DNA from: Pseudeuparius sepicola
Lineage: Eukaryota > Arthropoda > Insecta > Coleoptera > Anthribidae
Assembly (NCBI GenBank): GCA_963920635.1
Contig: OY987303.1
Span: 20,624,175 to 20,688,174, forward strand
Direction: 5' to 3'
DNA length: 64,000 nucleotides
The notes below the pieces were generated by a model, which saw only the letters and a list, made by a program, of their open reading frames with translations, was not told the origin of the DNA and did no database searches. Positions 34,428 to 44,453 of the stretch are shown here, in pieces. Numbering within the stretch: position 1 is the first letter of the stretch; each line of letters opens with the position of its first letter. The translations under genes were made by a program, and so were the position numbers.

Positions 34428-35091
34428 CAGGGTGTCCCATTTTGGGTGTTTTTGGGTGTTTTTCTAAAAAATCTCGGTTATTATTAAAACTAGAGGGTGG
34501 CGATTTTCACGTCACTGTACTACTTTTTTTAGAGTAATTTGGTGGACCAATCATATTTTAGATAAGTTTTATAGTTTCCGCGCATTGGCGCAGGATTGTA
34601 ATTAATTTTCCAATTTTTGGAAACCTCTCTCCTGGCTACCACTTATATATATTGACAAATTTAATCAACTATTTTTATAGATTTTTTGGCGTAGAATCTA
34701 ATGGAATAATTCGTTTTTGGTAGCGTTAATAGTTTTTGAGATATGAACTATGGTTTCCATTTAAAAAAATATATAACTTTGGTTCATATCTCAAAAACTA
34801 TTAACGCTACCAAAAAACTAAATATTCCATTCGATTCTACGCCAAAAAATCTATAAAAATAGTTGTAGTTAAATTTGTCGATGTATATAAGTTGTAGGCA
34901 GGAGAGAGGTTTCCAAAAAATCGAAAATTTCAGTCCTGCGCCAATGCGCGGAAACAATAAAACTTGTCTAAAATCTGATTGGTCAACCAAATTCCTCTCA
35001 AAAAAGTAGTACAGTGACGTGAAAACCGCAACCCTATATCTTTAATAATAACCGAGATTTTTGAGAAAAACACCCAAAATGGGATACCCTG
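34428..35091. mobile_element. 664 bp palindromic element with CAGGGTG ends and TA target
   Basis: It starts TA-CAGGGTGTCCCATTTTGGG and ends CCCATTTT...ACCCTG-TA inverted (TA at 34426-34427 and 35092-35093). The two halves mirror each other over nearly the whole length. It ends only 71 bp before the acceptor of the next Beat exon. It has no coding capacity. Confidence 0.8.
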
Positions 35092-35162
35092 TACATATTC
35101 TTAAAAATAAAAACTAGGTAAGCACCTAATCCTAATGTCGAAAACACCCTAATTTTCTGCAG

Positions 35163-35401
35163 GTACAAGGACGACCACGAATTCTACAGGTACACCCCCC
35201 GCGACACCGAAGTCGTGAGGTCGTACGAGGTGGCTGGAGTCAGAGTGGATCCATCAAGGTCTAGCTGCGACAGAACCGCCTGTGACGTGGTGTTGTCGGC
35301 ACCAAGACGACCGCATTCCTCTGGAGCATACAGGTGCGAGGTGTCGTCGGAAGCGCCTGCGTTCAGGCTGGCGTCGCAGACTCACAACGTCACAGTGGCA
35401 G
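35163..35401 (+). CDS. Beaten path family protein, internal exon (second half of Ig domain 1)
   Basis: The acceptor is ttttctgcag at 35162 and the donor is GTGTGT at 35402. The first base completes the split Trp codon of the previous exon. Then come 79 codons and one leftover base. The protein reads YKDDHEFYRYTPRDTEVV, SYEVAGVRVD, then SGAYRCEVSSEAPAF and HNVTVAG. YKDDHEFYRY and YRCEVS.EAP.F are Beat hallmarks, and the C of YRCEV pairs with the C of LHCKF in the exon before. An additional cysteine pair (SSCDRTACDVV) lies in the loop between and is not usual as far as I recall. The second Ig domain exon was not found to the right within the window. Confidence 0.9.
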
Positions 35402-35573
35402 GTGTGTAGTAATGTCGTATATTATTAGTGACCTTAATAAAATTGGAAAATATACAGGGTTTTCGCACTGAAGTCTGTAGGTACTATTGCTAACTTTGAT
35501 ATTATCGGAGCTACAAAGTCAGTTAAAAAGGTAAGGTAGTAGTAGTTTTTCTGCTGGTTAGGATGGTGAAACC

Positions 35574-36604
35574 CAGGGACCCTTTAAAGTAAGGGGACCC
35601 AGCATTATACTTTCCAAAGTGAGGCCGTTTCTTTCCCCATTCTAGTGGTCTCAATGATGCCAACTATGCCATTTTATTGGAGAATCTATGGATATAACAG
35701 GTACTTTGATTGTTAGTAAAAATTAATATGATTTCTAAAAATTAGACTTGACAATGTTCTGTCAACAAACACAGAATATGGCAAGTGCCAGATGAATCAA
35801 ATTTATATTATATTTGAATTTGGCTTCCTGCAATTATTTCCAGGAATTTAAGTAAGGTAAGTCAGTGCTGATTTTGCTTATTTGAGAATTTGTCGCTATT
35901 GCACCTTGTTACCAGGTTCCTCAAACCATTTGTAATATGTAGGTATAATAGGTACCTACTTGAACTTTCTTCCCTTGTTGAATGTATCTACCCAAAGAAC
36001 TTTCACAGATTTCGGGATGTACTTAGTTCTAATCATGTAGTTTTTCTCGGTGCTCATTTTTGTAATTTTATTTCTCTCCCAAGGTACCTCACAAACGTAA
36101 AATAAACTTATAGTTGTAGATAAAAACTGTTTAAAGAAAGACCTGACTGAAGCTACCTGCTTAATAATTTAATATTTAGGAAATACCATTTTTGTTTTGA
36201 ACTACTTACTTATACCAAAGATCATAATATTCAAGCATGATCTTTGCTTATACGTAATGCCCACGTAATGGGAATTGCAGGATTACTAAAGGTGAGACAA
36301 GAAAAATCTGGTTGCAATTATTGGGACTACTACTACAGGCGGCCGCATTACCTTTAACTGACTATCTGGAAGTTTGAAAACTTAAAAATTGTGAATTATG
36401 CTGGGAAATATTTTGCCTCCTTTGGAACCCATGGCACTGGCATGTCACATAAAACTTGATAGCAGTTGGACACTGACATATATAACATAACCTTGTACCA
36501 GCCCACTTATGTGGTCTCCTTGGAGATATACAGAAAACAAGGCTTCACTTTTCCTATGTGATAGACTGTGACATTCTGGGTCCCCTTATTTTAAAGAGTC
36601 CCTG
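35574..36604. mobile_element. hAT-type nonautonomous element, copy 1
   Basis: The 1031 bp unit starts CAGGGACCCTTTAAAG and ends with the inverted CTTTAAAGAGTCCCTG-like sequence. It is flanked by a perfect 8 bp target duplication GTGAAACC (35566-35573 and 36605-36612). CAGGG ends with an 8 bp duplication are hAT hallmarks. It contains no transposase. It carries a 32 bp mini-palindrome at 36215-36246 that the other copy lacks. Confidence 0.9.
36215..36246. mobile_element. 32 bp palindromic mini-insertion with 6 bp direct repeats and an empty site
   Basis: The sequence ccaaagatcataatattcaa, continuing to atgatctttg, is flanked by CTTATA at 36209-36214 and 36247-36252. The sister element at 50949-51967 has the same place with a single CTTATA (51307-51312, on the other strand). 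This shows directly that both the insert and the duplicated 6 bp were gained. Confidence 0.85.
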
Positions 36605-36612
36605 GTGAAACC

Positions 36613-37409
36613 CGAATAAATTTGCGAGTTATGTCAAAAAGTTCCATTTTTTGAAATGGGACACCCAGTATACAATATTCTCCATCGAGAAGAAATTCTG
36701 ATCAAAAATGGAAAAAGCAATCGATGATTTTTCAAATTAGTTAAGGTGGCTGTTATTTCATAAACAATACCACAACCTTCTCAAACTTACAATCCTTGTG
36801 CAAACATGTGGCAACGCCGCAGCGGGACGGTTAAACGGTTCTATGCAGTCTAGCTGGTCTCATATCCATCGGCCTTTTAGGCTAACTTTTCGGCACTTTG
36901 GCTTAGTTTGTCTTTTTAATAAAATTTCAATTTTTTTTATAATTATAATGGGTTAAGTATGTTTTCTTGAAATCGGCAGTGAAGTGTCCCAAAATCGTCA
37001 TTAAAAGCACAGAAATCGTACAATAATGGGCTACATTATTGTACGATTTTTTCAATAAGTAGGCCTTGGCGAGATGTAAACATCAAATCGCCCGTCAAAA
37101 GTGACCAAATATTCAAAACCCGGCCGATAAAGGCCCATTTAACTTTTCGTACACATTGCGAAATTGTTTCCTATAGAAGCGCAATCCTTCAGTATACATA
37201 TTTTAGTAGGTTTGAATATCAATAGATTTGTTGTGGAGGCTGCACAAGAAGCAGCAGGTTGGTTTTTCTGTTCGAAGGCGGCGTACGTCGTCATACTTGA
37301 CCTATAGGTAGAGCGATCGTCAAAGTCAAGCAACGGGTGATCCCGTATGATTATTTTCTTGTCTAATGAAACATTTTTTTTTCCGATTTCAAAAAAATAT
37401 ATATAATAT
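36613..37409. other. Non-coding stretch with a 15 bp palindrome
   Basis: 37013-37027 and 37035-37049 form perfect 15 bp arms (aaatcgtacaataat). Its left side reads gcacaga, like the mini-insertions, but the right end and direct repeats do not match. Nothing else is recognised. Confidence 0.45.
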
Positions 37410-37527
37410 GTACCTCGGCACTGAAGTTCTTTTTATGACTCATGTGGTTTATTTGCCTCGGCCAGAGGCCTCGGCAACTAAATTCCACATGAGTCATAAA
37501 CAGTTGAACTTCAGTGCCTTGGTACAT
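37410..37527. repeat. 118 bp hairpin (MITE-like)
   Basis: gtacctcggcactgaagttc at the left is mirrored by gaacttcagtgccttggtac at the right. Arms of about 55 bp, with inner gcctcgg/ccgaggc. Related sequence lies at 52290-52395 and, partially, at 4124-4150. Confidence 0.65.
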
Positions 37528-39479
37528 AAATAACTATTATTTAACAGACAATAATAAAATCAGTAACAAAATATACACAGAAGTATAAGAATTTAAAATA
37601 AGTACGATTCCTGGTGTGGATAGGTACATTTTCGACAAATAATATGGCAAATGTGGGCAAATAGAGGGGACTACATTTGTCGAATTACAAGTTAGAATAT
37701 TTCTCAAAATGCGCCATCAGGCAAATGATGATTATCTTCTTTTATGGTTAAATTTTCGTGCACATAAAACTGCGTTTTGTGGAGCACTGTAATCTCTTAT
37801 GATTGAAATGACAGTTAGGATCAATTTCTTAATACATATATAGCTAAAGTATCTTTTGACTTTAATTAGGTAAAGAAAATTTTGCAAGAATATTAAACAA
37901 TGTTTCAATAATTGTTACAAAAATTTCTTTCATTTTAAAGGGTACTTTAGTTTGTCTATTAATCATTTTATACTTAAATTTTCGTCCTTTGGAAAGCCCA
38001 AAACGAATACAAGTCGACCGCCTGCCGTCAAGCAAGGAAAACTTAGCTACTTCAAGTTATTATTACAATTTGACTTACAGCTAGGTATTCAACAAGTTCT
38101 AGTTTCCCTTGACGATTCTAGGCATCTTGAGGCTTCAAATTGTAGCCGGAACCAATAACTTCCTTCTTCACTTCGAACTTTTACAAATGTCTCCGTTTTG
38201 CACGAACAAAACACATTTATAAAAAAGCTATCGCCAGCGCTTCGAGCAGTCTGTTTCCGCCCAGGGACACACTGCCCCGTCGTAGTGTGTATTAATTTAT
38301 ACAATGCCTGATATTACGCCAACATGTTTTTCAGCTGCATAGATACATTAGAACAGGGCCCAATCGACCAATTTTGACAAGTTGATACGCGGTTGCTAAT
38401 CATCGTAGCGATATTGCTAGCATGGAAATGCGATTGGTTGTTTCTTTAAGAGAAGAGCTGCCTTATTAAATACAATTAGTATGATGGTAGCAATCATAGG
38501 AAAATAAGTTCCATGCAAAATAAGTTCCATGCAATAGAGCCAACTGTTAAAACAAATATAGCTCTCAATTTTCAATTGTCGAGTGTCAGTGAAATTTCGC
38601 AGGAAAAAGCTTGAATTGAATGCAGAGAGAATACAGTGTTCTGGGAGCGACTTCGCCATCCCATAGACGCTGCCACTTTTGCCAACCCCACGAAACAATG
38701 CAAACATTACACCGCGTCGGGCATCCGGGCAAATCCGTTTACGTGTAACAATCCTGTTTGTCGGGCAAATACCGTAGCCGCCCCACCGATGGCGTCTTCG
38801 AATATTATCGCTCTGTTGATCCACATCTAGGACGAGACTTGACTGCGGCAATGCCGGCTTCCGAACACCCGGCTGAGGGCTGAGTAATCAGCGGCGGCAA
38901 TAGGAAAGACAGGCTTAGAATGGTGGGCATAGGGAAGCTCGGTGCACCTGCCTGCAATAATACAGTTCCGAGTAGTTCGGTGTAAGTGTAGAATACACAA
39001 CCAAATATTCGATCAGACTCTCAATATTAAGTATACAGGGTATAGGTTTATGGTGTATTTAAGACAAAACAGGTCAATTCATTGACTACAGATTGTTTAT
39101 GGACTGACTCATTTTTCATTTAGATGCCTATCCAGGGTGTCCCAATAAGGACTCCCGTCGCCGATATCTCGGGAACAAGAAGAGATATTTTCATTCTGCA
39201 AACGCCGTTCGCTAGGACGTTAAGAGAGCTTTATTTGCAACTGCTAAGTGTTTATTTTGATATTGGCGTACAAATGGCGCTTCGGTGCAAAGAAACTTTT
39301 CGATCCTAGGTACGTTGGAATGTAGCGCATCTGGAAGATTGGGTTATTTGGAGAAACTTTTGTTCTATGGGCGATTTTCCTATTGTTACTAGTTTCTGAG
39401 ATAACCGCTCTACAAAGTCATTTTCCAAAAATGAGCTAACTCGCTTAAAATTAATTTTAGAGGAAAAAGTTATTAAAAA
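37528..39479. other. Non-coding stretch
   Basis: 38200-38960 includes several GC-richer pieces with short frames on both strands but no family signature or convincing splice pair. 39134-39180 looks like one end of a CAGGGTG element (cagggtgtcccaataaggac), whose partner end is not found. Confidence 0.4.
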
Positions 39480-39770
39480 TATCTTTGTAGTTCACTAGGA
39501 CGAAGATAATAGCGGCACGTGTCAAATTATTACACATCCGATTTGACCGGAAGTACTTTAGGTGACCCATTTTTCAGTGCAAAATGAACATACAATATAC
39601 CTACAATTTTCCCTCAACATTGTGATATCTTATATAGTTCCCTAGGGCGAAGAATGTAGCTGCACGTGTCAAATTATTTCACATCCGGTTTGACCGGAAG
39701 TACCGGAAGTGACCCATTTTTCAATATAAAATGAACATACTGTACAATTTATTCCTCAAATTGAAAAAAA
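39480..39770. repeat. Two tandem ~145 bp units
   Basis: Both units contain gcacgtgtcaaattatt, ttgaccggaagta, gtgacccatttttca and aaaatgaacata in the same order (39480-39625 and 39626-39770). Related pieces recur at 40740-40800 and, inverted, at 41575-41625. Confidence 0.65.
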
Positions 39771-41620
39771 GGTAATTTCCAGTGTCATATAATAATAATA
39801 ACACCATGCATGTAACAACGACAATTTGGCTGAATTTATTTTTATTAGCCGAATATGGCTGTGTCCATTGTTTCAATATTATGACATTTAACTTCAAACG
39901 CCCAGGTAATTTTCTATCGTTGTCAATTTGTTTCTTGTTTAATTAGTTTATTAATTTTTGTAATAATCATTAATCATAGTAATAAAAATAAATTTAGCCA
40001 ATTTGTCGTTGTATACAGGGTGTAACTGAACTGATGGTCAAAAATGAAACCACGTATTCTTGGAGTCAAAATAGGGGCACTTCTTCATATATTTTTTTCT
40101 TCTACGGGCCATAGTTTTTTTTATACAGAGCGTAGAAATTTGGAGAAAAATACATATATTTCTTAGTATCTCTAGAAGTATACGAGATATTTTCTTCAAA
40201 CTTGGCGTCTCACATGAGCAGATGAGCCGTCAAACTTAAGGTTGTCATGAAGCTTCTGAGGCTCCCGGTTGCTGAGAATATGAAAAAATACTAAGAGATA
40301 CTTTTTGTTAACCATTGAATTTACCATTCAAAATAAACTTAAAAATTCGATTATACAGGGTATTCATATTTTTCTGAACTAATTAATTTTAATAACACCC
40401 TGTATCTCCGCAACTGGGGACCTCAGATCAGAAGCTTCATATTAAGCTTAAATTTGACAGCTCATCCGCTCATGTGACACGCCAAGTTTGAAGAAAATAT
40501 CTCGTATACTTCTAGAGATACTAAGAAATATGTGTATTTTTCTCTACATTTTTACGCTCTGTATAAAAAAAACTATGGCCCGTAGGAGAAAAAAATATAT
40601 GAAGATGTGCCCTTATTTTGACTCCAAGAATACGTGGTTTCATTTGTGACCATCAGTTCAGTTACACCCTGTATAAATCTACCTACATGGTGTTATTGTT
40701 ATAAGGTATACTTTTTCCAAATTTTTAGGAAAAATTTTAGGTACAGTATGTTGACAATGAGTCACTTCCAGTACTTCCGGTCAAATCTGAAATTTTGCAT
40801 ACGCCTTTAGTTCTGGCAACGTTTACAGAATAAAATATAAGTTGAGTCAGTCGGTGCGGCTCCATTATAAATCGGACATCAAAGAGAGTCGCCGACGTCG
40901 ACTTTTTGCTTCGTATATACCCGGCATATACCATGCAGTAGCTCACCAGCAACTGACTGCGAAACACCTGCGCGGCGCTGCCTTTGATGTCGGCCGCCGG
41001 CTCGAGTGACCCAACTGATATTTTATTCTGTAAACTTTGGTTTTTGTGACAATGCAATATGAAATACTCAATATTGTAATACTTTCAAAATGGCCGCCGC
41101 TCCAAGATGGCGGATGATGTATGTAATTTGATGTAAAATTTAGAGAAAAATACACATATTTCTTAGTATCTCTAGAAGCATACGAGATATTTTCTTCAAG
41201 CTTGGCGTGTCACATGAACGGATGAAAAATATAAAAATATATGAAGAAGTGCCCTTATTTTGACTCCAAGAATACGTGGTTTAATTTTTGACCATCAGTT
41301 CAGTTACACCCTGTATACAACAACAAATTGGCTGAATTTATTTTTATTACTATGATTAACGATTATTACAAAAATTAATAAACTAATTAAACAAGAAACA
41401 AATTGACAACGATAGAAAATTACCTGGGCGTTTGAAGTTAAATGTCATAATATTGAAACAATCGACACAGCCATATTCGGCTAATAAAAATAAATTCAGC
41501 CAAATTGTCGTTGTTACATGCATGGTGTTATTATTATTATATGACACTGGAAATTACCTTTTTTCCAATTTGAGGAATAAATTATACAGTGTGTTCATTT
41601 TATATTGAAAAATGGGTCAC
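39705..41620. repeat. Composite foldback region with ~310 bp outer arms
   Basis: 39705-40013 and 41316-41620 are inverted copies (ccaatttgtcgttg, ggtaattttctatcgttgtc and so on). The interior starts with the foldback 40016-40671, then 40674-41130, then a half copy of the same foldback end (41137-41313). Confidence 0.65.
40016..40671. mobile_element. 656 bp palindromic element with CAGGGTG ends and TA target
   Basis: It starts TA-CAGGGTGTAACTGAACTG and ends with the complement and TA. It carries tgactccaagaatacgtgg and tctctagaagtatacgagat in both halves. A second right end lies at 41137-41313 and ends in the same CACCCTG-TA. Confidence 0.75.
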
Positions 41621-41627
41621 TTCCGGT

Positions 41628-41865
41628 ATCAAATGAAAGGGCTTGAAGAGTAGAAAACGAAAAAAGTAGTAACATCACACTAAATTCAATATGGCCGCCC
41701 CTCTAAAATGGCGGATAATGTATTTTCTTTTCAACCCCCTTAATATGGGTATCAAATGAAAGGGCTTGAAGAGTAGAAAACGATAAAGTTAGTGACACCA
41801 CACTAAATTCAATATGGCCGCCGCTCCAAGATCGCGGATTACCTATTTGATACCCAACATGGGCT
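41628..41865. repeat. Two tandem ~120 bp units with GGCCGCC...GGCGG hairpin
   Basis: Each unit reads tatcaaatgaaagggcttga, then acactaaattcaatatggcc, then a loop to GCGGAT. A third, partial hairpin of the same kind is at 41090-41120 (tggccgccgctccaagatgg). Confidence 0.7.
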
Positions 41866-42035
41866 TACAGCAAGCGCAAGCCACCGAGTCGAAATTATTT
41901 CTGCCTCGCACATCTTGAAAAATATAGATTGTTTAAAATTATTTATTTGGGCAAGGTATAAATAAATAAATCTGCATTACTAACGACATATCAGTTAAAC
42001 CTAACCTCACTCTCACTAAATAATTTTTATGTATA

Positions 42036-42513
42036 TGTTACAGACCATATACTAATATGTAAAACAGAGCGTATACAAAAGGACTAATCCATATATGCAA
42101 ACGAACTGAAGGCATTAGTCCATAATATGTGTATAGGAATAGCTTGTCCTTCAACAAACGGACTAGTCGGTTTTCAAAAGGACTAGTCCATTTATATACG
42201 GTCTATCTGCAACTAAACCATTTATCACAGTATTTAGTACCTATAGTTTATGGTACCCTATAGATGTTTTTTTGCAAAATACGTAGGTACTAAAAAGAAC
42301 GCATATTCTTCTTTAATGTGCCTATATAAAAAAGAAGGGTAATACACTGCGATTGCATATACTGTCTGAATGTTAATAGTCCATAATATGTTAACGGTCT
42401 AGTCCGTATATGAAATACCATATGTCATTTACATACGGCGTGCGCCATTTAGGCCGTATAGATACGACCTAGACCATATACGTTATATATGTTTTCTTAT
42501 ACGGTCTGTAACA
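42036..42513. mobile_element. MITE with TGTTACAGACC ends and internal GGACTAGTCC-like words
   Basis: It starts tgttacagaccatata and ends tatacggtctgtaaca. The inside holds many variants of ggactagtcc, ggactaatcca, taatagtcca and gtctagtccg together with tatacggtc words. The transposon at 42516 landed two bases after its right end, so this MITE was there first. Confidence 0.65.
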
Positions 42514-42515
42514 TA

Positions 42516-44451
42516 CAGTGTGACCCATTTGTTTTGGGGTCAGTCTGTAAAAAGTGTATCAATCGTGCGATTTGGCTGATTTTTTTTTTAAATTGTAGAG
42601 CTCGATGAACTGCACATTTTGAACAAAAATTGCCTGGTTCGCATAAAATCCAAAGCCTACTATGACCGTTTTTATGAGCAAAATTTTAAGAAACCATATT
42701 AGCGTTTTTTTTTTTTAAATCTGTGTGCGCCAATGGATTGAGCACCCCTCGAAATGGGTATGTACAAAATTTCATCAAAATATTTCAAGTAATAACGATT
42801 TTGTAGAAAAATTAAAAATGCAGCCAAGGTACGTCTTTATTTTCAAAAATTCAAAGTTGGCCATGGAAAATAATTGAATTGTTTACTTTTATTAAGTGTC
42901 AAACTGTCTAAATTGAGTTCAGAAATTGTTTGTGCTCAATACAATTAATTATCATAATTATGGAATATTTAAGCATAAGAGACAAAATAGAAATTGTTCG
43001 ACTCGTGCGCGACAACGAGCGCTCGGCAGCAGAAGCTGCGGCCGAATTTAACAATAGACACCCAGGTAGATCAGTGAGTCGAAGTACTGTACAACGTATA
43101 AACAATATTTTTGATGAAACTGGATCGATTTCTAAAAATTTATTAAAAACTAGGCAAAATGGACGCCGTGGACTTGTTGAAAATAACAATCAAATTCTGC
43201 AATACTTTAGTGACAATCCTCGAAATAATGTTCGAACGGCTAGTTTAGACCTTCATATACCCAGAGAGCGTATAAGGAGATGTTTGAGACAAAACAAAAT
43301 AAAACCGTTTAAGCCAAAATTTTTGCACACCCTGGAACCAGGAGATGAGGAGAGAAGATTAGAATTTTGCTATTGGCTGCAAGGTGAATATCTCCATAAT
43401 GGCAACTTTTTAAATGAAATTTTATTCACCGACGAAGCCACGTTTACTACAAATGGTGTAGTATCAAGTCAAAACTGCCGTCACTGGTCAGCTGAAAATC
43501 CAGAGTTTATAATAAATGCAAGGAGACAATATTCACAAAAAATTAACGTTTGGTGTGGAATACTACGCGACAGAATAATTGGCCCATTTTTCTTTGAAGG
43601 GAATTTGAATGCGGCTGGCTTCTTGAATTTTCTAGAAATTGAATTTAGAAATGCTTTAGATGAGTTACCATTAAGATACCGTTTAAATTTAAAGTTACAG
43701 TTAGATGGCAGTCCTATTCATAATGCTCGTTTAATCAGAAACTGGCTAGATAATAATTTTGAAAACTGTTGGATAGGGCGAAATAGTCCTTTCTGTGAGT
43801 GGCCACCGAGATCTCCGGACTTAACTCCTTTAGATTTTTTTCTTTGGGGTACACTTAAGCAAAATGTTTATAAGTCAAAACCCCATAATTTACAAGAACT
43901 GCAAGCTAGGATAAACCGTAGTTGTTAGGAAATTACTCCACAGCAAATACGAAATGTAATTTTGAATGTACGCAAGAGGAACGACAAATGCATTGTAGAA
44001 AATGGAGGCTTGGTAGAAGTTACAAAAATTTTATAATTTTAATTGTTTTTATGTTTTGTGTTTATAAGCATAAGGTTGTATTATTACAATTCAATTATTT
44101 TCCATGGCCAACTTTGAATTTTTGAAAATAAAGACGTACCTTGGCTGCATTTTTAATTTTTCTACAAAATCGTTATTACTTGAAATATTTTGATGAAATT
44201 TTGTACATACCCATTTCGAGGGGTGCTCAATCCATTGGCGCACACAGATTTAAAAAAAAAAACGCTAATATGGTTTCTTAAAATTTTGCTCATAAAAACG
44301 GTCATAGTAGGCTTTGGATTTTATGCGAACCAGGCAATTTTTGTTCAAAATGTGCAGTTCATCGAGCTCTACAATTTAAAAAAAAAATCAGCCAAATCGC
44401 ACGATTGATACACTTTTTACAGACTGACCCCAAAACAAATGGGTCACACTG
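42516..44451 (+). mobile_element. Tc1/mariner-superfamily transposon with long inverted repeats, copy 2
   Basis: 1936 bp, same CAGTGTGACCC ends and long inverted repeats as 13769-15706, opposite orientation, TA flanks (42514-42515 and 44452-44453). The two copies differ at few sites. Confidence 0.92.
42960..44036 (+). pseudogene. Transposase of copy 2, one nonsense codon
   Basis: Same length and frame as the intact gene at 14186-15262 (1077 bases including stop). The catalytic motifs LFTDEATFTT, LQLDGSPIHN and SPDLTPLDFFLWG are present. The codon after NRSC is TAG (43926-43928) where the other copy has GAG, a single base change. The last ~36 residues (EITPQQIRNVIL...TKIL) are cut off but still readable downstream. 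A handful of other substitutions are seen. The truncated protein would retain the DDD triad but lose the C-terminal helices, and is probably inactive. Confidence 0.9.
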
Positions 44452-44453
44452 TA

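Larger units (their letters stand above)
31272..35162 (+). other. Beat intron, 3891 bp, filled with repeats
   Basis: GT at 31272-31273 and AG at 35161-35162 bound the intron. It holds a mini-palindrome (31621-31657), a 1.4 kb foldback (31932-33326), two clusters of ACACC/GGTGT motifs around it, a short GTTCTCAC...GTGAGAAC hairpin-like unit (about 33606-33742) and a 664 bp foldback next to the acceptor (34428-35091). Confidence 0.8.

Noticed and set aside
37013..37049. 15 bp perfect palindrome with a gcacaga left side, possible fifth mini-insertion
   Set aside because: The right end does not read TCTGTG and no 6 bp direct repeat is found, so it does not meet the criteria.
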